Assembly: GCF_004217215.1 (NCBI RefSeq)
Contig: NZ_SHKP01000004.1
Coordinates: 342,829-406,828 of the forward strand
Source of the DNA: Rivibacter subsaxonicus
GTDB lineage: Bacteria; Pseudomonadota; Gammaproteobacteria; Burkholderiales; Burkholderiaceae_C
Direction of reading: 5' to 3'
DNA length: 64,000 nt
Shown here: positions 7,332-14,891 of the stretch, one piece after another
Layout of the letters: the number at the start of each line of letters is the position of its first letter
Position numbering within the stretch: position 1 is the stretch's first letter
Translations under genes and position numbers: made by a program
The notes under the pieces: model-generated
Database searches by the model: none
What the model was told of the DNA's origin: nothing
Seen by the model: the letters and a program-made list of their open reading frames with translations, nothing else

Positions 7332-8315
7332 TCACCAGCGCAGCGCCGCCGTCTGCACGGGCGCGTCCCACAGCGACGCGAACTCGTCGTCGAGCAGGGT
7401 CACGGTGAGCGAAGCGCCGGCCATCTCGAGCGAGGTCGTGTAGTTGCCGACCAGCGAGCGCACCGGCTCCAGCCCGTGCTGCCGCAACTGCCGCGACGCG
7501 ACGTGATGCAGCAGGTAGAGCTCCATGAGTGGCGTGCCGCCGAAGCCGTTGACGTGCAGCAGCAGGCGGCGGCCGCGCTCGGGCCGCAGATCGCCGAGGA
7601 TGGCTTCGAGCAGGGTCGCGACGATCGCATCGGCCGGCATGTGGGCGGCGCGCCGGCGCCCCGGTTCGCCGTGGATGCCGACGCCGACCTCGATCTCGTC
7701 GGGCCCGATATCGAAGGTCGGGCGGCCGGCGGCCGGCACCGTGCAGCTGGTGAAGGCGACGCCCATCGAGGCAGTCGCGGCATTGACCCGGTCGCCGAGC
7801 GCCTTGCATTCGGCCAGCGTGGCGCCGGCCTCGGCGGCGGCGCCGACCATCTTCTCGACCATCAGGGTGCCGGCAACGCCGCGCCGGCCTGTGGTGTGGG
7901 TCGAGTTCTCGACCGCAACGTCGTCATTCACAAGCACGGTGGCGTTGTCACCCGGCAGCATCTCGCTGGCCATCTGGAAGTTCATCGTGTCGCCGGCGTA
8001 GTTCTTGACGATGAAGAGCACCCCGGCGCCGGACTCGACCGCCTCGGCCGCGGCCAGCATCTGGTCGGGCGTCGGCGAGGTGAACACCTGGCCCGGGCAC
8101 GCTGCATCGAGCATGCCGCGGCCGACGAAGCCGGCATGCAGCGGTTCGTGTCCCGAGCCGCCACCGGAGATCAGTGCCACCTTGCCGGCTCGGACCTGCC
8201 TGCGCGCGACGAAGGTCGGTTCGAACTCGACCCGCAACAGCTCCGGATGCGCCTCGACCAGGCCGGTCAGCGATTCGCGCAGCATCGCGTCGACGTCGTT
8301 GACGAATTTCTTCAT
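7332..8315 (-). CDS. dhaK: Dihydroxyacetone kinase-like subunit DhaK
   Basis: DhaK binds a short ketose (dihydroxyacetone in the best-known members) through a hemiaminal bond to a histidine and presents it to the nucleotide subunit. The 327-residue protein starts MKKFVNDVDAMLRESLTG, has SGGGSGHEPLHAGFVG and GAGVLFIVKNYAGD, and contains the substrate-binding His at about residue 215 in GVGIHGEPG. Its start overlaps the dhaL stop by four bases, making it the last gene of a leftward operon with an ABC transporter. No DhaM or other PTS part is present, so phosphate most likely comes from ATP. Related two-subunit enzymes act on L-erythrulose or apulose, so the exact ketose is open. Confidence 0.88.
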   Translation of the reverse strand: MKKFVNDVDAMLRESLTGLVEAHPELLRVEFEPTFVARRQVRAGKVALISGGGSGHEPLHAGFVGRGMLDAACPGQVFTSPTPDQMLAAAEAVESGAGVLFIVKNYAGDTMNFQMASEMLPGDNATVLVNDDVAVENSTHTTGRRGVAGTLMVEKMVGAAAEAGATLAECKALGDRVNAATASMGVAFTSCTVPAAGRPTFDIGPDEIEVGVGIHGEPGRRRAAHMPADAIVATLLEAILGDLRPERGRRLLLHVNGFGGTPLMELYLLHHVASRQLRQHGLEPVRSLVGNYTTSLEMAGASLTVTLLDDEFASLWDAPVQTAALRW

Positions 8316-8947
8316 GACGGGCTCCTGAGCAACGATTGGCAGACGGCGGTGATCGCGACCTCGCAGGTCTTGGACCCGGGATCCACGTGGCCGAGCGCCC
8401 GCTCGCCGAGAAACGAGGCGCGACCCTTGCTCGCGATCATGTCGCGCGTTGCGAGCATATTGTGTTCGGCCTCGGCGCTGAGCAGGGCGCAGGCCTCGGC
8501 GAGCGGCAACTCCTGCTCGGCAAACTGCACCAGCTGCCGGGCCGCAGGAATCAGCACGTCGAGCATGGTCTTCTCGCCGAGATCGGCCTTGCCGCGCACC
8601 TTGATGGCCTCGACGCCGGCCATGAACGCAGCGGCGAACTGGCGCCGATCGGGCGTGTCTTGCGCGGCGAGCGACTTGCCCATCGCTAGGAACAGGCTCG
8701 AGATCAGCGGTCCCGAGGCGCCGCCGATGGTCGACAGCAGCTTCGTGCCGATGCGGTTGAACGCCGCCGCCGGCGGCAAGGGCTCCAACTCGTCGCGCAT
8801 CGCCGCCAGCACCTCGAGGCCGCGACGGATGTTGATGAAGTGATCACCATCTCCGATCGCGCGGTCGAGTGATTCGATCTGGCTCTCGTTGGCGAGGATC
8901 GCCGCTTGCACCGCGAACAACGCGTCGACGATGTCTTGCGTCTTCAT
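8312..8947 (-). CDS. dhaL: Dihydroxyacetone kinase-like subunit DhaL
   Basis: DhaL carries the nucleotide of the kinase. The 211-residue all-helical protein shows the metal/nucleotide signature LDRAIGDGDHFIN near residues 27-39 (Asp28, Asp33 and Asp35 match the Mg-binding Asp set), then GGASGPLISSLF and a C-terminal segment around KGRASFLGERALGHVDPGS that fits the family's nucleotide lid. I start it at the ATG at 8947, which overlaps the stop of the upstream ABC ATPase by four bases; an earlier in-frame start at 9016 lies inside that gene. It overlaps dhaK by four bases downstream. Coupling this tight to transporter genes implies that the imported sugar is the kinase substrate. Confidence 0.87.
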   Translation of the reverse strand: MKTQDIVDALFAVQAAILANESQIESLDRAIGDGDHFINIRRGLEVLAAMRDELEPLPPAAAFNRIGTKLLSTIGGASGPLISSLFLAMGKSLAAQDTPDRRQFAAAFMAGVEAIKVRGKADLGEKTMLDVLIPAARQLVQFAEQELPLAEACALLSAEAEHNMLATRDMIASKGRASFLGERALGHVDPGSKTCEVAITAVCQSLLRSPS

Positions 8948-9978
8948 GGTGTCTCTCCCGGGGCACGGCCGATCGTGTCGGGCAGGCGTCGTCCTGCCGT
9001 ATCGAAGTACAGGCAACTCGCCGCCGGGAACGCAAAGCGCGCGCTCGAGCCGGGTTGCAGCGGACGCTCGAGCAGCGTTCGCGCATGCACTTGCACGCCG
9101 TCACGTTCGGCGACGACCTCGTGCTTCACGAGCGAGCACTCGACGATGCGGAACTCGGCGCCGTCGCCACCGATCGCCACGTCCTCGGGGCGGATCGCGA
9201 CGCTCGTCGCGGCGGCCGGTACCTGGCCGTTGAACCAGGCGCGCGGCAGCACGTTGATCGACGGCGAGCCGAGCCGCTGCGCGACCGCCAGCGTGGCCGG
9301 GTTGGTGTAGACCTCGAGCGGGCTGCCGACCTGCTGCAGGCGGCCGGCCTCGAGGATGCCGATGCGGTCGGCCAGGGTCGTGGCCTCCACGTGGTCGTGC
9401 GTCACGTAGATCACCGTCGCGCCGGTGTCGTGCTGCAGCCGGCGCAACTCGACGCGCATTTCCTCGCGCAGCTTCGCATCGAGCGAGGACAGCGGCTCGT
9501 CCATCAGGAACACCCGCGGGCGGCGCACCAGCGCGCGGCCGATCGCGACGCGCTGCATCTCGCCACCGGAGAGCTCGGTCGGGCGGCGCTCCAGCTTGCT
9601 CTCGATGTGCAGCATCTCGGCGACCTCCTGCACGCGGCGGCGGACCTGCTGCGGATCGATGCGGCGCAGCGGCGCGCGCAGCGGGAACGCCAGGTTGTCG
9701 AACACGCTGAGGTGCGGGTAGAGCGAGTACTGCTGGAACACGAAGGCGCAATCGCGCGCGGCCGGCAGCAGCGCGGTGACATCCTCGCCGTCCATGCGCA
9801 CGCGGCCGCGGTCGGGTCGCTCGAGGCCGGCAACGAGCCGCAGCGTGGTGGTCTTGCCGGCGCCGCTCGGGCCCAGCAGCACGAAGAACTCGCCGTCGTC
9901 GATGCGCAGGTCGAGCCCGTCGACTGCTCGCACGGCGCCGAAGGAGCGGCCGATGCCTTCGAGTTCAACGCTGGCCAT
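8944..9978 (-). CDS. ABC transporter ATP-binding protein, sugar type (second ATPase)
   Basis: This 344-residue MalK/UgpC-like ATPase has Walker A GPSGAGKTT near residue 37, Q-loop FVFQQYSLYPHLSV, signature LSGGEMQRVAIGRAL, Walker B VFLMDEPLSSLDA and H-loop VTHDHVEA. A C-terminal TOBE-like region follows (from VAIRPEDVAIGGDG). It overlaps the neighbouring ATPase gene by 14 bases and dhaL by four. Since two different ATPase genes lie in one operon, the transporter probably uses a heterodimer, as I recall for the rhizobial glycerol transporter GlpS/GlpT. That comparison is inference. It supplies energy at the inner membrane for the two permeases to the right. Confidence 0.88.
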   Translation of the reverse strand: MASVELEGIGRSFGAVRAVDGLDLRIDDGEFFVLLGPSGAGKTTTLRLVAGLERPDRGRVRMDGEDVTALLPAARDCAFVFQQYSLYPHLSVFDNLAFPLRAPLRRIDPQQVRRRVQEVAEMLHIESKLERRPTELSGGEMQRVAIGRALVRRPRVFLMDEPLSSLDAKLREEMRVELRRLQHDTGATVIYVTHDHVEATTLADRIGILEAGRLQQVGSPLEVYTNPATLAVAQRLGSPSINVLPRAWFNGQVPAAATSVAIRPEDVAIGGDGAEFRIVECSLVKHEVVAERDGVQVHARTLLERPLQPGSSARFAFPAASCLYFDTAGRRLPDTIGRAPGETP

Positions 9979-11080
9979 GGCGGCGACCCTCGTCGTGGGC
10001 GCGGGTCGTCGCGCTGGCCAGGCGCTGCCCGGAACTGGCGTCGAACAGCAGCACGCGCGCGCGCTCGAACTCGATGCCGACGCGCTCTCCCGGCCGCGGC
10101 CGCAGTGCCTTGTCGACCATCGCCTTGAGCGACCCAGCCGCGGTGCTCAGTTCGGCGATCCAGTGCGATCCGAAGTACTCGACCTGCACCACCTCGCCGG
10201 CGAGCGTGGTGCCGCTTGGGTTGGCAAGGCGCACATGCTCGGGCCGCACGCCGAGCAAGGCGGTTGCGGCCGTCGCCTCGACACGCGGCACGGGCACGGC
10301 GCTGCCGGCGAGCAGCACGCTCTCGGCCCCGGGCTGCACCGCGCCCTCGACGCGCAAGGTATTCATCGGCGGGCGCCCGATGAAGCCGGCCACGAACAGG
10401 CAGTTCGGGAAGTGGTAGATGCCGGCCGGGTCGTCGCACTGCAGGATGCAGCCCTCGTGCATCACGACGATCTGGTCGGCCAGCGCCATCGCCTCGTTCT
10501 GGTCGTGCGTGACGAAGACCGTGGTCGTGCGCAAGCGGTCGTGCAGCTTGCGCAGCTCGACGCACATCAGTTCGCGGAACTCGGCGTCGAGCGTGCCGAG
10601 CGGCTCGTCCATCAGGAAGGCCTTGGGCTGGCGCACGATCGCGCGGCCAAGCGCCACACGCTGGCGGTCGCCGCCCGAGAGCGAACCGATGCGTGAGGCG
10701 AGCAGATGCTCGATGCGAAGAATTGCCCCGACGTCGCGCACGCGCGAGTCGATCTCGGCGCGCGGCAGGCCCTCGTTGCGCAGCGGGAACTCGAGGTTTC
10801 CGCGCACGCCCAGGTGCGGGTACAGCGCGAAAAGCTGGAACACCATCGCGATGTCTCGCTCGCGTGGACGCAGGTAGGTGACGTCCTGGCCGTCGAGCGT
10901 GATCGATCCGGAACTCGGGTACTCGAGGCCGGCCAGCATGCGCAAGGTGGTGGTCTTGCCGCAGCCCGAGGGGCCGAGCAACACGACGAACTTGCCATCC
11001 TCGAGCCGCAGCGACGAATCGTGCACGGCGACGAAGTCGCCGAAGCGCTTGTGCAACCGCTCGATCAGGATCTCGGCCAT
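9965..11080 (-). CDS. ABC transporter ATP-binding protein, sugar type (first ATPase)
   Basis: This 371-residue ATPase of the CUT1 sugar-uptake type has Walker A GPSGCGKTT near residue 37, MVFQLFALYPHLGV as Q-loop, signature LSGGDRQRVALGRAI, Walker B AFLMDEPLGTLDA and switch VTHDQNEAMALADQ. The C-terminal part (from LLGVRPEHVRLANPSG) is a TOBE-like regulatory domain. It starts three bases after the small membrane protein and runs 14 bases into the second ATPase gene. Its Q-loop reads MVFQLFALYP where the partner has FVFQQYSLYP, and the two sequences differ throughout, so they are not a recent duplication. Confidence 0.88.
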   Translation of the reverse strand: MAEILIERLHKRFGDFVAVHDSSLRLEDGKFVVLLGPSGCGKTTTLRMLAGLEYPSSGSITLDGQDVTYLRPRERDIAMVFQLFALYPHLGVRGNLEFPLRNEGLPRAEIDSRVRDVGAILRIEHLLASRIGSLSGGDRQRVALGRAIVRQPKAFLMDEPLGTLDAEFRELMCVELRKLHDRLRTTTVFVTHDQNEAMALADQIVVMHEGCILQCDDPAGIYHFPNCLFVAGFIGRPPMNTLRVEGAVQPGAESVLLAGSAVPVPRVEATAATALLGVRPEHVRLANPSGTTLAGEVVQVEYFGSHWIAELSTAAGSLKAMVDKALRPRPGERVGIEFERARVLLFDASSGQRLASATTRAHDEGRRHGQR

Positions 11081-11083
11081 GGC

Positions 11084-11281
11084 CTATTCCCGCGGCGGCA
11101 GCTTGCCCGCCACCGTGTAGCCCGCCACCCCGACCAGCAGCACGGCAAAGGAGTAGCGGTACAGGTCGATCGACCAGGGCTGCATCAGCATCACGAGCCC
11201 GGCGCCGATCAGCACGATGGCGACCGGCTCCCAGCGCTCGCGGACGAGCCAGCGACGCGTGCCCGGTGTCGCGGCCTTCAT
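11084..11281 (-). CDS. Small two-helix membrane protein of the ABC operon
   Basis: This 65-residue protein starts with a basic cytoplasmic segment (MKAATPGTRRWLVRERW) followed by two hydrophobic helices, roughly residues 18-33 (EPVAIVLIGAGLVMLM) and 40-58 (YRYSFAVLLVGVAGYTVAG). The ATG at 11281 overlaps the permease stop (ATGA) and the stop is three bases before the first ATPase, so it belongs to the operon. Comparable small membrane proteins occur at the same place in the rhizobial glycerol ABC operon (glpU). I cannot assign a function; an accessory part of the permease complex is a guess. Confidence 0.72.
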   Translation of the reverse strand: MKAATPGTRRWLVRERWEPVAIVLIGAGLVMLMQPWSIDLYRYSFAVLLVGVAGYTVAGKLPPRE

Positions 11282-12225
11282 TTGCGCAGCGCTCCGAAGG
11301 TGATGCCGCGCAGCAGGTGCTTGCGCAGCAGCACGGTGAACACGAGCACCGGCAGTACGAACAGCGTGGTGCCGGCGGCCATCGCAGGCCAGTCGAGCCC
11401 ACCCTCGCCGATGATGGTCGGGATGAAGGGCGGCGAGGTCTGCGCGGCGCCGCTGGTCAGCAGCAGGGCGAAGGCGTACTCGTTCCACGCGAAGATCAGG
11501 CAGAAGATCGCGGTCGTCGCGATGCCGGTCGTGGCCTGCGGCAGCACGACCTTCACGAAGGCCTGCCAGCGGGTGTAGCCGTCGACCATCGCGGCCTCCT
11601 CGTACTCGCGCGGGATCTCGTCCATGAAGCCCTTGAGCAGCCAGACGGCCAGCGACAGGTTCACCACCGTGTAGAGCAGGATCAGCCCGAGCCGGGTGTC
11701 GGAGAGCCCGAGCGCGCGATACATCAGGAAGACCGGAATGGCGACCGCGATCGGCGGCATCATCCGCGTCGACAGGATGAAGAACAGCCAGTCGTCCTTG
11801 CCCGGCACGCGAAAGCGCGAGAACGCGTAGGCGGCCAGCGTGCCGAGGCTTACCGCCAGCAAGGTCGAGCCGAAGCCGATGACGACCGAGTTGAGATAGC
11901 GGTCCGAGAAGCGCGAGGGGCCGGCGAGGATCATCTGCTGCTCGCGCACGAGCTCTTCGTACCAGCTGGTGGCTGGTGGCAACGCCGCCAGTTCCGCCGG
12001 CGCCACACGCGAGCGGGTCGTGAACAGGTTGACGTAACCGACCAGCGAGGGCGCGGCAAGCACCTTGGGTGGGTAGGCGATCGCGTCCTGCGGCGTGCGC
12101 AGGCTGGTCATGAAGATCCAGAGCAGCGGGATCAGCGAGACGAGCGCGTAGCCGATCACGACCGTTGCGGCGAAGGTGCGCGCGCGCCGCGTCGGCTCCA
12201 GCGGGCTGTGGACGGCGTTTCTCAA
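11278..12225 (-). CDS. ABC transporter permease, MalG-like
   Basis: The 315-residue protein has about six transmembrane helices and the cytoplasmic EAA loop EYEEAAMVDGYTRWQAFVKV near residue 215, which docks on the ATPase. It is of the carbohydrate CUT1 second-permease type. A stretch of about 55 residues between the first and second helices (YVNLFTTRSRVAPAE... to LNSVVIGFG) forms a longer periplasmic loop than usual. The likely start is a TTG at 12225, 25 bases after the first permease; no in-frame ATG occurs before the first helix. It overlaps the small membrane protein gene by four bases. Confidence 0.85.
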   Translation of the reverse strand: MRNAVHSPLEPTRRARTFAATVVIGYALVSLIPLLWIFMTSLRTPQDAIAYPPKVLAAPSLVGYVNLFTTRSRVAPAELAALPPATSWYEELVREQQMILAGPSRFSDRYLNSVVIGFGSTLLAVSLGTLAAYAFSRFRVPGKDDWLFFILSTRMMPPIAVAIPVFLMYRALGLSDTRLGLILLYTVVNLSLAVWLLKGFMDEIPREYEEAAMVDGYTRWQAFVKVVLPQATTGIATTAIFCLIFAWNEYAFALLLTSGAAQTSPPFIPTIIGEGGLDWPAMAAGTTLFVLPVLVFTVLLRKHLLRGITFGALRK

Positions 12226-12250
12226 GTGGCCCCCGGGGCGCGGCGGTGGC

Positions 12251-13165
12251 TCATCTCTGCTTCACCCGCTCGAGGAAGCGCACGGTCACCAGTGACAGTC
12301 CGTAGATCGCGACGAACATGATGATCGCGAGCGCCGAGCTGTAGCCGGTGCGCCATTTCTCGAAGGCCTCGCGCTTGAGCTTGATCGACGCCAACTCGGT
12401 CACCGATCCGGGGCCGCCGTTGGTGAGTTGGTCGACCAGGTCGAACATCTTGAAGTTCTCGATCAGGCGGAACAGCAGCGCGAGGATGATGAACGGCAGC
12501 ACCATCGGCAGCGTGATGCGCCAGAACGTGGTCCATGCGCTGGCGCGGTCGATCTCGGCTGCTTCGTAGAGGTAGGACGGGATCGAGCGCAGCCCGGCCA
12601 GCAGCAGCAACATCACGTAGGGCGTCCACATCCAGGTGTCGACCAGCACGATCGCCCAGGGTGAAAGCGTCGTGTCGCCGAGCATCGTGAAGCTGCCGGT
12701 CCTGCCGAAGGGGGTCCCGAAGAAGCCGACGATGTAGTTGAAGATGCCGTACTGCGGCTCGAAGAAGTATTTCCAGAAGGTGCCGACCACGGCCGGCGCC
12801 AGCATCATCGGCAGCAGGATCGCCGTGCTCCAGAAGCTGTGACTGCGAAAGCGCCGGTTCAGCAGCAGCGCAAGGGCGAAGCCAAGCAGCAACTGCAGCG
12901 TGATCGACCAGGTGAGGAAATGCGCGGTCGCGCGCATGTTCTCCCACACCGCCTCGTCATTGAGCACGCGCCGGTAGTTGTCGATGCCGACCCACAGCAC
13001 GTCGGCGTTCGGACGGTTGGCGCGGAAGTTCGTGAACGAGAGCCAGATCGTCCACAGCAGCGGAAAGATGTTGAAGGCCAGCAGCAGCGCGATGGTCGGG
13101 CCGACGAACAGCCAGCTCAGCGCGCGGTCCGACAGGCCGCGGTATGGCCTGCTGCCGAGCTTCAT
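12251..13165 (-). CDS. ABC transporter permease, MalF-like
   Basis: This is the first permease of the operon, 304 residues with about six membrane helices beginning at SWLFVGPTIALLLAFNIFPL. The EAA loop is YEAAEIDRASAWTTFWRI near residue 205. Start chosen at the ATG at 13165 (MKLGSRPYRGLSD), since the frame to its right is Ala/Pro/Gly-rich spacer containing a hairpin. It pairs with the MalG-like permease 25 bases downstream to form the channel. Confidence 0.87.
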   Translation of the reverse strand: MKLGSRPYRGLSDRALSWLFVGPTIALLLAFNIFPLLWTIWLSFTNFRANRPNADVLWVGIDNYRRVLNDEAVWENMRATAHFLTWSITLQLLLGFALALLLNRRFRSHSFWSTAILLPMMLAPAVVGTFWKYFFEPQYGIFNYIVGFFGTPFGRTGSFTMLGDTTLSPWAIVLVDTWMWTPYVMLLLLAGLRSIPSYLYEAAEIDRASAWTTFWRITLPMVLPFIILALLFRLIENFKMFDLVDQLTNGGPGSVTELASIKLKREAFEKWRTGYSSALAIIMFVAIYGLSLVTVRFLERVKQR

Positions 13166-13195
13166 CGGTCCCGCGCCGGCCCGCGCCGCCCCGGC

Positions 13196-13217
13196 GCCCG
13201 GTGTCGGGGCACCGGGC
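13196..13217 (-). promoter_or_regulatory. Hairpin between the binding-protein and permease genes
   Basis: In the 109-base spacer an 8-bp perfect stem (GCCCGGTG at 13196-13203, CACCGGGC at 13210-13217) encloses a 6-base loop TCGGGG. Its position, just after the binding-protein gene, matches the malE-malF type of intergenic hairpin that protects the 5' part of the transcript so more binding protein is made than membrane parts. The role is inferred from position. Confidence 0.5.
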
Positions 13218-13274
13218 CGGAGCACGGCGAGCGCTGCGCCGGCGTCGTCTTGCAGGGCCCGGTGCATGGGGCGA

Positions 13275-14609
13275 TCACTTGATCTTGCCGTCTTCCGTGA
13301 AGACTTCGGTCCAGTCCTTCAGCAGCCCGTCGAGCGCTTCCTGCGGTGTGCCCTTGCCGGCGACGACGTAGTCGTGGGTTCGCTTTTGCATTGCCAGCAA
13401 GAGCTGGGCGTAGCTGGGCTCCTGCCAGAAGTCCTTGACGATCTTCATCGAGTCGAGGAAGACCGGCGCGTAGGAGGTGCTCGTTGCGAAGCCCGCCTTG
13501 CCGAGCACCGCGTTGTGGCAGGAGAAGCCGCCCGAGTCCCACCACTTCTGCTGCACCGCCGGCTGCGCGAACCACTTGATGTAGTCGAGCGCCAGGTCCT
13601 TCTTGTCCGAGTACTTCACTACCGAGATGCCCTGGCCGCCAAGCTGGGCCGCGGCGATCTTGGCCTTGGGCATGACGAAGAAGCCGGTCTTCTCGCCGCC
13701 GACATTCGGGTCCTTGGCGATGCCCGGGAAGAACGCGATGAAGTTCATCTGCATCGCGACCTGGCCCGACTTGTAGGAGTCGAGGTCCTCCGTCATGTAG
13801 GCGTTCGCATGGCCGGGCGGCGTGCAGCAGTCGTAGAGCTCCTTGTAGAACTTGAGTCCGGCCACCGCCTCCGGACTGTTGATGTAGCCCTTCATGTCGT
13901 AGGGCTTGGCCGGGTTGTCGTAGCGCATGCCATAGGCGTACATGGTGTTGGTCACGCCCATCGTGATGCCTTCGGAGCCGCGCTCGGTATAGAGCGCGGC
14001 GCCGTAGACCTTCTTGCCGTCGATCACGCGGCCCTGGAAGAACTGGCCGATCTGCTTGAACTCGTCCCAGGTGGCGGGCGGCGCGAGGTCGCGGCCGTAC
14101 TTGGCCTTGAACTCCTTTTGCAACTCGGGGCGGGCGAACCAGTCCTTGCGGTAGGTGAACGCGACCGCGTCGCCCATCGCCGGCAGCGCCCAGTAGTTCT
14201 TCGTGCCCTTGGGCCAGGTCGAGTAGCCCTCGACGGTGGCCGGCATGAAGTCGCTCATCTTGATGTCGTTCTTGTCGAAGAACTCGTTGAGCTTGATGTA
14301 GTGGCCCTCGGTCGCTGCCGAGCCGATCCACTGGCTGTCGCCGATCAACAGGTCGCACAGCTTGCCCTTGGAGTTGAGCTCGTTGAGCATGCGCTGCGCG
14401 AAGTTGGGCCAGGGCACGAACTCGTACTTCATCTGGACCCCGGTCTTGGCAGTGAAGTCCTTGCTCAGCTCGACCAGGGCATTGGCCGGGTCCCAGGCCG
14501 CCCAGCAAAGGGTGAGCTGCTTCTGCTGGGCCTGCGCGGCCGCCGAGAAGAGGCCCGTCGCCGCCAGCAACCCTGCGCCCAGGGTCAGTCGCTTGTTCCA
14601 GCACTTCAT
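13275..14609 (-). CDS. ABC transporter substrate-binding protein (carbohydrate)
   Basis: This 444-residue periplasmic protein starts with a signal peptide (MKCWNKRLTLGAGLLAATGL, cleavage probably after AAAQA). The mature start, QKQLTLCWAAWDPANALVEL, is typical of CUT1 family binding proteins; aromatic residues are frequent throughout, as expected for a sugar site. An ATG at 14609 is preceded by GGAGACACAGG. It is the first gene of the operon and determines specificity, but I cannot read the ligand. The linked DhaK/DhaL kinase suggests a three- to five-carbon ketose or a related polyol. Two vicinal cysteines (LYDCCTPPG) are unusual and may form a disulfide. Confidence 0.87.
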   Translation of the reverse strand: MKCWNKRLTLGAGLLAATGLFSAAAQAQQKQLTLCWAAWDPANALVELSKDFTAKTGVQMKYEFVPWPNFAQRMLNELNSKGKLCDLLIGDSQWIGSAATEGHYIKLNEFFDKNDIKMSDFMPATVEGYSTWPKGTKNYWALPAMGDAVAFTYRKDWFARPELQKEFKAKYGRDLAPPATWDEFKQIGQFFQGRVIDGKKVYGAALYTERGSEGITMGVTNTMYAYGMRYDNPAKPYDMKGYINSPEAVAGLKFYKELYDCCTPPGHANAYMTEDLDSYKSGQVAMQMNFIAFFPGIAKDPNVGGEKTGFFVMPKAKIAAAQLGGQGISVVKYSDKKDLALDYIKWFAQPAVQQKWWDSGGFSCHNAVLGKAGFATSTSYAPVFLDSMKIVKDFWQEPSYAQLLLAMQKRTHDYVVAGKGTPQEALDGLLKDWTEVFTEDGKIK

Positions 14610-14668
14610 CCTGTGTCTCCTGTGATGACAGACGGCGCTTGCCGCCTGCGAGGGATGCCCGCCAAGCC

Positions 14669-14756
14669 CCGGCACGATGCCGGCCACCGGCGCCGCGGGA
14701 ATCGGCACCGGTCTGCCATCAAAATTAAACCCATCAATAAATACATCAATTACGGC
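14669..14756. promoter_or_regulatory. Divergent promoter/operator region of the transport operon
   Basis: The 282-base gap between the leftward operon and the rightward regulator contains the only clearly A/T-rich patch in this part of the window (about 14717-14756). It holds three direct CATCAA copies at 14717, 14732 and 14744. Read leftward, each is TTGATG, which resembles a -35 element. Nearer the binding-protein gene is a perfect palindrome CCGGCA-CGA-TGCCGG (14669-14683). These are the best candidates for the operon promoter and the regulator's binding sites; no experiment supports either. Confidence 0.45.
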
Positions 14757-14891
14757 AAACCCTGAGGCGGCCCCCGTCAACCTGGGGCAAGCTCGCACCG
14801 TCAAGCGTCGACGTCGGGCTTGGCAGGCTGACAGGCAGTCTGCCGGGGCCGCAATGATGTGTTTTCTGAGGCCTTGACTCTGAGACTTGCC

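Noticed and set aside
9504-11402. A long leftward frame overlapping both ABC ATPase genes.
   Set aside because: It is the wrong frame for both ATPases, whose Walker and signature motifs lie in the other two frames.
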